A DNA stretch of 64,000 bases, taken from NCBI RefSeq assembly GCF_902374955.1, contig NZ_CABKRX010000109.1, positions 1 to 64,000 on the forward strand, given 5' to 3'. The DNA is from Bacillus massilioanorexius. Lineage in GTDB: Bacteria > Bacillota > Bacilli > Bacillales > DSM-1321. This document shows, one piece after another, positions 43,043-51,604 of the stretch; within the stretch, counting starts at the first letter, position 1; the number at the start of each line of letters is the position of its first letter. The position numbers and the translations under genes were made by a program. The notes beneath the pieces are model-generated. The model saw only the letters and a list, made by a program, of their open reading frames with translations, was not told the DNA's origin and did no database searches.

Positions 43043-44809
43043 CTAAAAAAGATTGAATTTTTTGTAAACGGCTATTTGGTTTTCTTTTTTAGCAAAGCCA
43101 TGTCCTTCGTCCTCCAACACCATATATTCTATGATTCTATCTTTGTTCTTTAATGCCTGCACAATTTGATCAGATTCTTCTTTAATAACACGAGGATCAT
43201 TAGCTCCTTGAATAACAAGCATTGGTTTTGTCATGTAGTCTATGTATGTAATTGGTGAAAATTCAATTAGCTTTTTTTTATCTCGTTCAGGATGACCGAC
43301 CCATTGATCCATTACGGGCTTCCAAAACTCTGGAACCGTATCAATAAAGGAAAATAAATTAGATGGTCCACAAATATCGATGACTGCTTTGAAATAATCG
43401 GCATGACGCCCATGTAAAAGAAGAGCCATATAACCACCGTAGCTTCCTCCCATTAATATGCTGTTACCTTTTGACGTATAACCGTTATCGATTAACCAAT
43501 CTAACCCAGCGATTAAATCAAGTCGTGGACCATTTCCCCAATCTCCCTCTACCATTTTGGTAAATGTTAAACCATATCCAGTAGATCCACGAAAGTTTGG
43601 TGCAAATATACTATAACCTTGATTCAATAATAGTTGAAAATAAGAGTCGTAAATTTTTCGCTCAGCATACTGCGGTCCACCATGTGGACATAAAATCAAT
43701 TCCCCATTATGATTTTCAGGTTTGGCTTTATAGAAAAGTGCTTCAATTTCTAATCCATCAAAAGAACGGTAAGTAATTACATCTGGCTCAACTAATTCGT
43801 CTGAAGAAATACCAGGAACTTTGTTTTGAGTTAATGAAATCCATTTGTTTTCATAACGATAGTAAATGTTTTGAGGATATGTCGCACTCCTGCCTAATAA
43901 ATACAACCTACCAGATTCGCTCAATTCGAACTGATCAATGATTTGACAAGGTAGAGATAATGATTTCAATATTTGATTTTGTAAATCGTAAACATACAAA
44001 TAATCTTCTACACCTTTTTCACCTGAGAGATATAATAATTGATTCATTCTATCATATTTCATGCTACTGAAATTCTCATTTTCTATTTGTTTAACTTTTT
44101 TAAATGATTTAGTAGTTAAGTTAAATGAAGCTAAATATGAAAAATCAGATTGATAATTTGTGATAAAATAAATCATTGAATTAGACGTGAAGATGCCAGC
44201 ATGACAAGTATACTGATGGTCAGTTGACGGAGTTAGTTGAATGGAATCTTCACCATCTGTTGCATAAAGTAGCATATGTGTATTTGAAAAGTGCTTATAG
44301 TAAAGATAGGTAGAGTTGTCAGGACTAATATCTATTAAGAAAGTTGCTGAATCCTTGCCCTCAATAATCTTTTCTTCATTTCCACTTTCTAAATGTAAGC
44401 AATAAGCATCTAAATGTATTGGATTTTCTTTTGATGAAGTGTAATAAAGACGTTTACCATCGGCAGAAGGGATAGGTATAAATTGTTGTGTATTTTCAAT
44501 ATTTACAAGCGGTGTCATAGCACCTCCATGTAATGGTATACAGTAGAGTTGAGTATTTTCATCACCGTCATGATCAAATCCTGCAAATATGAATCTGCCT
44601 TGTTTATCATATACTAGGCTCTGACAGCTTTGATTTATAAATGTTAGCGGGTAAGGAAAGTGATTGGGTAAATCCATTCCCCATAAGTTAAACTTCCCAT
44701 TTAAATTCGTACTAAAAACAAGTTGCGTTTCATCAGGGCTTATTGCAAATCTCTCAATGGAAAAAGTTTGTAGAAACTGCTCTACATCAGGCTTTGGAAA
44801 AGATATCAT
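43043..44809 (-). CDS. S9-family alpha/beta-hydrolase peptidase (acylaminoacyl-peptidase-like)
   Basis: This 588-residue cytosolic serine peptidase has an N-terminal beta-propeller (to about residue 340) and a C-terminal hydrolase domain. The catalytic Ser is in GGSYGGY, the Asp in QGANDPRV and the His in EDEGHGF. The last residues (VYKKFNLF) are abnormal: with one more A in the six-A run near 43057, the frame would continue VYKKIQSFLEQYITPK to a stop at 43011, the usual family end. The tail is thus lost by a one-base deletion, or the assembly is wrong. AAGGAGTG precedes the ATG at 44809. Confidence 0.9.
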   Translation of the reverse strand: MISFPKPDVEQFLQTFSIERFAISPDETQLVFSTNLNGKFNLWGMDLPNHFPYPLTFINQSCQSLVYDKQGRFIFAGFDHDGDENTQLYCIPLHGGAMTPLVNIENTQQFIPIPSADGKRLYYTSSKENPIHLDAYCLHLESGNEEKIIEGKDSATFLIDISPDNSTYLYYKHFSNTHMLLYATDGEDSIQLTPSTDHQYTCHAGIFTSNSMIYFITNYQSDFSYLASFNLTTKSFKKVKQIENENFSSMKYDRMNQLLYLSGEKGVEDYLYVYDLQNQILKSLSLPCQIIDQFELSESGRLYLLGRSATYPQNIYYRYENKWISLTQNKVPGISSDELVEPDVITYRSFDGLEIEALFYKAKPENHNGELILCPHGGPQYAERKIYDSYFQLLLNQGYSIFAPNFRGSTGYGLTFTKMVEGDWGNGPRLDLIAGLDWLIDNGYTSKGNSILMGGSYGGYMALLLHGRHADYFKAVIDICGPSNLFSFIDTVPEFWKPVMDQWVGHPERDKKKLIEFSPITYIDYMTKPMLVIQGANDPRVIKEESDQIVQALKNKDRIIEYMVLEDEGHGFAKKENQIAVYKKFNLF

Positions 44810-45013
44810 CAAAACACTCCTTGGAATAAATGTAAAAATATGTAATTTTATTTTACTATAACATTATTGGAATTTCTTTACATTCTATTGGGAAGTGCAA
44901 TTTGATGATGAAAAAGTTTGTATCATTTATTGAATAAACGTTTGAAAGCACATTGTGAGAATTTTGGGAATAAATGTGACATAATAGGGGTGAAAATACG
45001 AGGAGGGAAAAAT

Positions 45014-45496
45014 ATGTACCAAACTGTAGATCAATTTATAAAAACATGGACCATTGAAGCTGGCTTAACAGAAAAGACTATGAATCAACTAACAGATGAT
45101 TCTTTAAAACAAGAGATTGCACCTGGATACTGGAGCTTAGGAAAAATTGCTTGGCATCTTGTAACGGTAGTAGGTGTGATTGCTAAACAAACCGGTTTGG
45201 AGTTTGAATGCCCTGAACCAAATGCACCTGTTCCGTCTTCAGCAAAAGAAATTGTTTCAAACTATCAAAAAGTAAGTAAAGGTTTGGCTGAGGCTATTCA
45301 AAAGCAATGGAAAGATGAAGATATTGTTGCATCTAGCATGATTTTTGGAAATGAGAATGTAAATGGTGCTACTTTATCAATGATAGTAAGTCATCAAATT
45401 CATCACCGTGGACAAATGACTGTACTGATGCACCAAGCTGGTGTTCGAGTACCAGGAATTTATGGCCCTTCTAAAGATGATCGAGACGGAAAATAA
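45014..45496 (+). CDS. DinB-family protein
   Basis: This 160-residue four-helix protein belongs to the DinB/YfiT superfamily of metal-binding enzymes, some of which are thiol-dependent transferases. The three metal-ligand histidines are visible in KIAWHLV and in HQIHHRGQM. The frame is open from 44918, but GGAGGGAAAAAT before the ATG at 45014 sets the start at the family-typical MYQTVDQF. It is monocistronic and closed by a strong terminator. Confidence 0.9.
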   Translation: MYQTVDQFIKTWTIEAGLTEKTMNQLTDDSLKQEIAPGYWSLGKIAWHLVTVVGVIAKQTGLEFECPEPNAPVPSSAKEIVSNYQKVSKGLAEAIQKQWKDEDIVASSMIFGNENVNGATLSMIVSHQIHHRGQMTVLMHQAGVRVPGIYGPSKDDRDGK

Positions 45497-45514
45497 AAGT
45501 CATATACCAGTCGA

Positions 45515-45554
45515 GGATAAGTGAACGAGATTCGTTTACTTATCCTTTTTTTTG
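45515..45554 (+). terminator. Terminator of the DinB gene
   Basis: GGATAAGTGAAC and GTTTACTTATCC pair (one G-T), followed by nine T. Confidence 0.85.
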
Positions 45555-45599
45555 TATAGGAAATGATAAAATTTTTGCTTGTGGATTGGTTGTTATCAA

Positions 45600-45775
45600 A
45601 AGTGTTGAACTCTAGCTCAAGTTTCCAGCTCTCGAGGTCGGAAGTCAATCCGCCAGAAGGGCGAAGAGTAAGCTTCTAGTTGGCTTGTTTATAGGATGTA
45701 GGTCAAAACGGTGTAGCGATTTTAGCCGATGTTCCTGACTAGCAGGACGTTTACTTTTGTTCTCGTTGGGTAAGA
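45600..45775. repeat. Possible second dispersed repeat family
   Basis: The GC-richer segment with CTCGAGGTCGGAAGTCAATC, GGCGAAGAGTAAGCTTCTAG and TGTTCCTGACTAGCAGGACG resembles interspersed elements I recall from Bacillus genomes. Only one copy is in this window, so this rests on memory and composition. Short frames across it are not genes. Confidence 0.35.
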
Positions 45776-45873
45776 TTAGTAGGCGATTTTCTGAGTATAG
45801 AGATGTCTTTTTAGATAAGGTACAATTAGGGCAAAAGTACATATAAATTATAAAAGAGTTGGAAGTGAGCATT

Positions 45874-46548
45874 TTGGATGTATTCATTGTTGAGGATGAT
45901 CAAGCATTAAGTAGAGAAATCTCTAACACATTAATGAAATGGGGATATCAAGTTGCAGAAGTGAAGAATTTTGAACATATTACACAAGAAATAATAGAAG
46001 CTAATCCAAAGTTAGTTCTGATGGATGTTAATTTACCTTCCTATGATGGATTTTATTGGTGTCAGGAAATACGCAAGTTTTTAAAGATTCCTATTCTTTT
46101 TATTTCTTCAAGAGATAGTGATATGGATATTATTATGTCCGTGAACGTTGGAGGGGATGATTATTTAACAAAACCTTTTTCTCCCCAAGTATTAGTAGCA
46201 AAAGTTCAAGCGATTTTAAGAAGGACTTATTCATATAATCCTGAGTTGCCTCATGATGTGATTCGATGTGGTAATGTTACATTACATATAGCTGAAGGAA
46301 AGCTCTATTATAAACAAGAACAATTAGAATTAACGAAGAACGAATTTAAGATTTTACATATTTTATTGAAGAAACAAGGAACTATTGTAAAGAGGGAAAA
46401 GATAATAGAAGAATTATGGGATACAGATGAATTTATTAGTGAAAATACATTAACTGTCAATATGAATCGGCTAAGAAGGAAATTGGAGCAAATAGGCATA
46501 ATAGATTGGATTATAACCAAAAAATCGCAAGGATATATGATAAGATGA
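45874..46548 (+). CDS. OmpR-family response regulator, BceR-like
   Basis: This 224-residue regulator has a receiver domain with VEDDQ acidic residues, phospho-acceptor Asp in LVLMDVNLP, Thr/Ser in ISSRDS and Lys in YLTKPFSP, plus a winged-helix domain (residues about 125-220). It leads a BceRS-BceAB-type module controlling antimicrobial peptide resistance. The frame is open from 45859, with possible starts TTG 45859, GTG 45865 and TTG 45874; AAGTGAG before 45874 and the protein alignment (MDVFIVEDD) favour the last, but this is not certain. Confidence 0.9.
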   Translation: MDVFIVEDDQALSREISNTLMKWGYQVAEVKNFEHITQEIIEANPKLVLMDVNLPSYDGFYWCQEIRKFLKIPILFISSRDSDMDIIMSVNVGGDDYLTKPFSPQVLVAKVQAILRRTYSYNPELPHDVIRCGNVTLHIAEGKLYYKQEQLELTKNEFKILHILLKKQGTIVKREKIIEELWDTDEFISENTLTVNMNRLRRKLEQIGIIDWIITKKSQGYMIR

Positions 46549-47555
46549 TAATTTGGGAATATTTGAAAAATCGTAAATTCATGATTCTCCTCCTCGTAGT
46601 GATTATGATTCTTTTCAACGTCAATATTCTGTTAGATGTTGCATTAAAATCAGCCATCAATAGTCTTCTGTATATAAATGTAGTGGCTTTGCTTGTCGGG
46701 GTTTTGTTTATTTGGTTGGTAGACTATCGTACATATATAAAGGAAAGAACGGAAATGCTTCAACATATTGATTCAAGAATGAGTAAAGAAGAAGCTTCAA
46801 GAGGAACTTTGGATGAGGTAATAGAAAAAAAACAACAAGAAAGTACAGAAGAAATAGAGAGTTTGCGAAATGAGCTAAGAGAAATCAATGATTACATGAC
46901 ACATTGGATTCATCAGGTGAAGATTCCAATAGCAGTCTTAGAAATAATTTCTCAACGTGTCGATGAAATAGATGATGACATGACAATATCGAGGGATATT
47001 AAGGTTGAGCTAGATCGTATTACAGCATTAGTTGAGCAGGCTCTATACATTTCTCGTGCAGGTAATTATAGTTCAGATTTCTTAATAGAAGAAATAAATT
47101 TAGGAAAAATTGTGAAGGAAGTCATTCGGAAAAATAAATATTTGTTTATTTATAATCAAATTAATGTGGAAATGAATCATTTGGATTATACAGTGCTTAG
47201 TGATAAAAAGTGGATCAAGCATATTATCGAACAAATTATTCATAATTGTTGTAAATATATAGCTGGAAATAAAGAAATCACTATTTATATAGAAGAAAAC
47301 GAAAAGGCTATCCAATTACATATAAAAGATAGTGGAATTGGCATTAGTGCCAGTGAAATAGATCGGGTATTTGAGAAAGGCTTTACAGGTGAAAATGGAC
47401 GAAATAGGACGAAATCAACTGGAATGGGGCTTTATATATCAAAGAAAATTATGAATAAATTAAGCCATGACATTACGATTGTATCGGAGAGAAATAACGG
47501 AACTGATGTCATTCTTACATTTTATAAGCTTTCAGATTACTTCAATGTGACATAA
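46545..47555 (+). CDS. Intramembrane-sensing histidine kinase, BceS-like
   Basis: This 336-residue kinase has two closely spaced membrane helices with almost no extracellular loop (residues about 10-62), a coiled linker, the H-box THWIHQVKIPIAVLEI, and the ATPase domain with N-box IIHNCCKYI, G1 DSGIGIS, F-box FEKGFTGENG and G2 TGMGLYI. Such kinases sense through the neighbouring BceAB transporter rather than directly. The ATG overlaps the regulator stop by four bases. Confidence 0.92.
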   Translation: MIIWEYLKNRKFMILLLVVIMILFNVNILLDVALKSAINSLLYINVVALLVGVLFIWLVDYRTYIKERTEMLQHIDSRMSKEEASRGTLDEVIEKKQQESTEEIESLRNELREINDYMTHWIHQVKIPIAVLEIISQRVDEIDDDMTISRDIKVELDRITALVEQALYISRAGNYSSDFLIEEINLGKIVKEVIRKNKYLFIYNQINVEMNHLDYTVLSDKKWIKHIIEQIIHNCCKYIAGNKEITIYIEENEKAIQLHIKDSGIGISASEIDRVFEKGFTGENGRNRTKSTGMGLYISKKIMNKLSHDITIVSERNNGTDVILTFYKLSDYFNVT

Positions 47556-47563
47556 ATGTAATA
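47546..47563. promoter_or_regulatory. Candidate BceR-type operator before the ABC genes
   Basis: TGTGACAT-AA-ATGTAATA is an imperfect inverted repeat overlapping the kinase stop codon, 92 bases before the ATPase start. BceR-like regulators bind TGAC-containing inverted repeats upstream of their transporter promoters. Inferred from pattern and position. Confidence 0.4.
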
Positions 47564-47654
47564 TACGCCCTTCAAATTGTAAGTGAAGTCGATAGAACGA
47601 GCATCCATACGATTCTACAATGTAAGTATAGAAAACATATTTGGAGGGATTAAG

Positions 47655-48410
47655 ATGTTACGAGTTGAGAACGTAAATAAGGAATATAAAACTCATCGAA
47701 ACACTTTTACAATATTAGATCAAATTAATTTTGAAGTTGAAGTAGGGGAATTTATCTCTATTATGGGCCCTTCTGGTGCTGGGAAAACGACGCTATTGAA
47801 TATATTATCAACTGTTGATCGTCCTACAAGTGGAACTGTATTGTACGATGGGAATAATATTCATTCATTGAAAAATAAAGAGCTTTCGAAGTTTAGAAGA
47901 GATAACATCGGTTTTATTTTTCAAGATTATAATCTGTTAGATAGTATGAGTGTAGAAGATAATATTGCTTTACCATTAGTCGTATCAAAAGCAACATCCA
48001 AACGAATTGAAACTGAAGTGAAGAGATTAGCGGAATTTTTTGGAATTGATGCACATTTGAAGAAATATCCGTATGAATTATCAGGTGGACAAAAGCAAAG
48101 AGTGGCAGCAGCAAGAGCATTGATTACATCACCCAAAATTATTTTTGCAGATGAGCCGACTGGCGCACTTGATTCGAAATCATCATCGGAATTGTTAAAT
48201 TGTTTAAAAGATATGAATGAGCAATTTGGCGTTACCGTTATAATGGTTACACATGATGCGTTTAGTGCAAGCTATTCCAAAAAAGTTGTATTTATGAAAG
48301 ATGGCAAGCTTCACGCACGAATTGATAGTGGAAACAATCGTAAAGAATTTTTCACAAAGATCATGGATTTTTTAACATCCATGGGAGGTGAAGTAAATGA
48401 GCTATCTTAA
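47655..48410 (+). CDS. Peptide-antibiotic resistance ABC transporter ATPase, BceA-like
   Basis: This 251-residue ATPase of the MacB/LolD-like class powers the adjacent FtsX-type permease. It shows Walker A GPSGAGKTT, Q-loop FIFQDYNLLDSMS, signature LSGGQKQR, Walker B IIFADEPTGALD and the switch His in VTHDAF. GGAGGGATTAAG precedes the ATG at 47655; a longer open frame from 47583 lacks a ribosome site. The stop overlaps the permease start by 14 bases. Confidence 0.93.
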   Translation: MLRVENVNKEYKTHRNTFTILDQINFEVEVGEFISIMGPSGAGKTTLLNILSTVDRPTSGTVLYDGNNIHSLKNKELSKFRRDNIGFIFQDYNLLDSMSVEDNIALPLVVSKATSKRIETEVKRLAEFFGIDAHLKKYPYELSGGQKQRVAAARALITSPKIIFADEPTGALDSKSSSELLNCLKDMNEQFGVTVIMVTHDAFSASYSKKVVFMKDGKLHARIDSGNNRKEFFTKIMDFLTSMGGEVNELS

Positions 48411-50280
48411 ACTGTCCCTCATGAATGTGAAACAAAACTTGAAAAACTATGGTATGTATATTTTTTCAATGGTTTTTTCCATTATTGTTTTTTATAATTT
48501 CATAACCCTGTGTTTTAGTGAACAATTTCGCAGTATATCTACTGTTCAAATGATCAGTACGATAGCCTATTTGTGCATTTACGTATTAACGCTATTTTTT
48601 ATATTCTTTATTTCCTATTCTAGTAAATTTTTTGTCGAACAGCGGAAAAAAGAATTCGGTATTTATACGTTTATGGGGATCGAAAATAGCAAGATTGCTG
48701 CATTATTTGCGTTTGAGGGATTATTAGTAGGTTTAATTGCTTTAATTGGTGGGATTCTTGGAGGCATTGTCATTAATAAGCTATTTTTGATGGCTCTTGT
48801 AAAGCTTGCGCATATTGATAAAGTCATGAAATTTGAAATTAATGTGCCAAGCATGGTTATTACAGCCGTTGTTTTTAGTGTTATACTTTTGATTGTGTCG
48901 ATAAAAGAGTACATTAGCTTAGTACGAACTGATATTACGAAATTATTAAATGCAACGAAAAGCTACCAAGTAGATCTTACGAAGAATAAAACAATAGCTG
49001 GCTTAAGCGGCTTAATTATTATACTTTTCTCTTATGTTCTCATTCTAAAGTATAAAGAATTTCATATAGATTTTATGATTGCCATTTTTGCAACGGTCAC
49101 GTTGATTATTATAGGAACCGGATTATTATTTAAAGGATTTTTCTCATTTTACTTATCTAGAAAAGTAAAAAATAAAAAGTTCCTTTATAAAAACAGTAAT
49201 ATTGTCACATACAATAATATTGTTTTCAGAGTAAGAGACAATAATAAAACATTAGGGGCCGTAGCAGTTCTCATTACATGCTGCTTAACAAGTATCATTG
49301 TATCCACCTCAATGAGAGAGCTATTTACAAATGCTTATTCGGATCAAGTTCCATATAGTGTTTCATATATTAGTGAGAACGACAGCGATGACGAAATAAT
49401 TCAAAAGGCTATTCAAGCGAGTGGACAAAAGATAGATTATAAAGTGGAAGCTCATTTAATTCCATACGAAGTAAAATTACATGCCTATATTAACGAGGCC
49501 TCCTTTGTGAAATATACTGAAATTGAGAAAATGATTAGCCATAAAGATATTAAATTTAAGGACCGTATACTAAAGAATAAGCCTACTGAAGGTAAAGCAA
49601 TGGTAATTTATCCAGGAAATTTAGTAGGAGGATATTCAGTAAAAGAGGATTTGAAAATTGGAGGAACAACTTTACAGATTACTGATGACTTTTCAGCACC
49701 TTTATTAGGTCAGTTAACGCAAGAAACGCTTATTGTTGTAAACGATAAAGATTTTGAAGCGATTCAAAAAGCGTTAAGTAAAAAAACAATGATGAAGTAT
49801 AAAGGAATTACACTAGAAGATTTTGATAAAACGAAAGAAATATCCACGTATGTAAAAAAACATTCGAACGTGAATATGTTTAGTGCTGATATGTTTGACA
49901 AGCGTGAATATGATTTTATTAATACAGTGTATTTTTTAGGAGTATTTGTGGCCCTCGTTTTCTTATTATCCATTGGTAGCATCATGTATTTCAAATGCAT
50001 AGCAGATGCAATGAAAGATAAAGAAAAATTTGATGTTTTAAGAAAAATAGGAACAGAAGAAGCTTTTATTAAAAAGACTGTTTATAAACAAGTAGCGATT
50101 TTCTTTATGCTGCCTATTATCGTCGGTGTACTTCATAGCTTCGTTGCAGGCTGTGCCATTACAGATTTATTAAATTTAGAAGGAAGCTATGTGAGTCTAA
50201 TTTCTGTTGGCGGATTCTCTATTCTATATGTTTTGTATTATCTAATGACTGTAAGAAAGTATTTGAATATTACTAAGTAA
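48397..50280 (+). CDS. BceB-like ABC permease (FtsX-type, ten helices)
   Basis: This 627-residue permease has the BceB layout: one N-terminal helix, groups of helices up to about residue 310, a large extracellular domain (about 315-525) between helices seven and eight, and three C-terminal helices. It opens with the typical MSYLKLSLMNVKQNLKNYG. BceAB transporters free lipid II-cycle targets from peptides such as bacitracin and signal their flux to BceS. The extracellular domain sets drug specificity and cannot be read from sequence here. Confidence 0.93.
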   Translation: MSYLKLSLMNVKQNLKNYGMYIFSMVFSIIVFYNFITLCFSEQFRSISTVQMISTIAYLCIYVLTLFFIFFISYSSKFFVEQRKKEFGIYTFMGIENSKIAALFAFEGLLVGLIALIGGILGGIVINKLFLMALVKLAHIDKVMKFEINVPSMVITAVVFSVILLIVSIKEYISLVRTDITKLLNATKSYQVDLTKNKTIAGLSGLIIILFSYVLILKYKEFHIDFMIAIFATVTLIIIGTGLLFKGFFSFYLSRKVKNKKFLYKNSNIVTYNNIVFRVRDNNKTLGAVAVLITCCLTSIIVSTSMRELFTNAYSDQVPYSVSYISENDSDDEIIQKAIQASGQKIDYKVEAHLIPYEVKLHAYINEASFVKYTEIEKMISHKDIKFKDRILKNKPTEGKAMVIYPGNLVGGYSVKEDLKIGGTTLQITDDFSAPLLGQLTQETLIVVNDKDFEAIQKALSKKTMMKYKGITLEDFDKTKEISTYVKKHSNVNMFSADMFDKREYDFINTVYFLGVFVALVFLLSIGSIMYFKCIADAMKDKEKFDVLRKIGTEEAFIKKTVYKQVAIFFMLPIIVGVLHSFVAGCAITDLLNLEGSYVSLISVGGFSILYVLYYLMTVRKYLNITK

Positions 50281-50335
50281 AAAAGGAACTGTTTTATAAG
50301 TCGTCTAAAATTGGCTTATGAACAGTTCTTTTTTA
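50280..50335 (+). terminator. Terminator of the BceAB-like operon (cassette copy 1)
   Basis: GAACTG-TT-TTATAAG pairs with CTTATGA-A-CAGTTC and is followed by TTTTTTAT. The whole hairpin and the next ten bases are nearly identical to 56647-56712. Confidence 0.85.
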
Positions 50336-50385
50336 TAGGCTGTTTTCGCACACTTTGTTACCTATTAACAAGGTGTGCAAATAGT

Positions 50386-50524
50386 TGAATTCAGCTCCAA
50401 GATGCTCGCTTTCCACGGGGCGGGCGGTGAGTCTCCTCGGCACAAAGTGCCTATGGGGTCTCACTTGTCCCGCTGCTCCCATAGGATTCTCGCACCTTAC
50501 GCTCCAATCAACCGACCTTTTTAA
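50386..50524 (-). repeat. Dispersed structured intergenic repeat, copy B
   Basis: Read on the minus strand it matches copies A and C. It is the best folded: CCTATGGG pairs with CCCATAGG, GGCAC with GTGCC across TTT, and GTGAG with CTCAC. A hairpin GCACAC...GTGTGC lies just outside at 50349-50378. Confidence 0.8.
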
Positions 50525-50702
50525 TCACTGGCTATAGTCATCGAACACAATGAAATGCAACAATTTTTATAGAAAACGCCCCTTAAATTTAGACCTAATA
50601 AGACAAATTACTCATTTTAAATTCAGAAAATTCTACATACAATAATATTGATGTGAAATATTGGAATCAACATATTGATTATGACATAATGAGAAAAGTT
50701 GT

Positions 50703-50879
50703 GGTTATCCATTAAATATTGTTTTTAGGTCAAAAGAAGATCATGCTTGTACAATTTTACCTATTAAGACATATAAGGGTAGTGTAAATGTTAGTTTTTA
50801 TCCGTCTAATAATCTGTATTTTTATAAACAACAGTAGAATCATCCTAATAATACAAGAATAGTAATTTCTGGTTATTAG
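50703..50879 (+). pseudogene. Unidentified gene remnant upstream of the sortase
   Basis: The frame reads GYPLNIVFRSKEDHACTILP, then KTYKGSVNVSFYPSNNLYFY, one TAG, and NHPNNTRIVISGY before a final TAG. An upstream frame (NSENSTYNNIDVKYWNQHID, 50623-50682) may be its earlier part. The beta-rich, Asn/Tyr-rich style suggests a secreted protein. I do not recognise the family. Confidence 0.4.
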
Positions 50880-50994
50880 AAGCTGTGAGATTTCAGCTCT
50901 TATATCAAGGGTAAAAATTAAGGGGAAGAATGGATGAAAAAGAGGTTAAAGGAAGTGATTTTTAGAGAAAAGGGTTTATAGGAGGGGATAAAAA

Positions 50995-51576
50995 TTGCGT
51001 TTTTTATGGAGTATCGTGTTTATTATTGCTGGACTATTCCTAATCTTTTATCCTCAATTAGAAAAACAAGTATCAGATGCTAAGGAAAAAGAGTTAGTAG
51101 AAACCTTTGAAAATCTTGGAGAAATGACGGATTTAGATGAAACATCAGTTAGTACTGTACCAAAAGAAAAGTTAGAAGGAATAAAAGGTGTTATTAGAAT
51201 TCCTAAAATTGATTTGGAAATGCCTATCCTTGAAGGAGCAACTAAGTCTTCTTTAAGTAAAGGAGTTGGAATTATTCAATCGGATAAGGAAATTGGGAAA
51301 AATAACGTCGGTTTAGCTGGGCATCGCGGGGCTACACGAGGAAAACAATTTAATAGATTAGACGAACTAGAGCCTAAAGATGAGATTGAAGTGAAAACAA
51401 AATCAGGAACTTTTCAATTTTTAATTGTTGATAAATTTGTTGTAGATCGTTCAGATGTGGAAGTGCTAAATGATCAAAAAGAACCTTTTATAACCCTAGT
51501 AACTTGTACGCCAATAGGAGCAGTAAATCCAACAGATCGGTTAATTGTTCAAGCTAGATTAAAGCATAAAGGTTAA
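50995..51576 (+). CDS. Sortase, class D-like
   Basis: This 193-residue transpeptidase is anchored by an N-terminal helix (residues 3-20) and joins LPXTG-type proteins to the wall. The catalytic His is in GLAGHRG, the Cys in TLVTCTP and the Arg in NPTDRLIVQA. Length, the TLxTC motif and absence of a C-terminal helix or pilin-sortase lid favour class D (or a class A-like form) over pilin-type class C. TTG start after AGGAGGGG. The gene is 28 bases upstream of an LPKTG adhesin, its evident substrate. Confidence 0.9.
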   Translation: MRFLWSIVFIIAGLFLIFYPQLEKQVSDAKEKELVETFENLGEMTDLDETSVSTVPKEKLEGIKGVIRIPKIDLEMPILEGATKSSLSKGVGIIQSDKEIGKNNVGLAGHRGATRGKQFNRLDELEPKDEIEVKTKSGTFQFLIVDKFVVDRSDVEVLNDQKEPFITLVTCTPIGAVNPTDRLIVQARLKHKG

Positions 51577-51590
51577 AAAAAGAGAGAAAT

Positions 51591-51600
51591 GGGGGGGGGG
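51591..51600 (+). repeat. Run of ten G in the adhesin ribosome site
   Basis: Ten consecutive G lie four bases before the adhesin ATG and 14 bases after the sortase stop, taking the place of a normal Shine-Dalgarno sequence. Homopolymeric G tracts are very rare in DNA this AT-rich and are classical slipped-strand phase-variation sites. Confidence 0.8.
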
Positions 51601-51604
51601 CAAA

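Noticed and set aside
45600..45775. tRNA or rRNA remnant because of higher GC
   Set aside because: No cloverleaf or rRNA motif could be drawn; a dispersed repeat is the better reading.
45645..45887. 80-codon minus-strand frame
   Set aside because: It covers a GC-richer repeat-like segment and the promoter of the response regulator; no ribosome site or homology.
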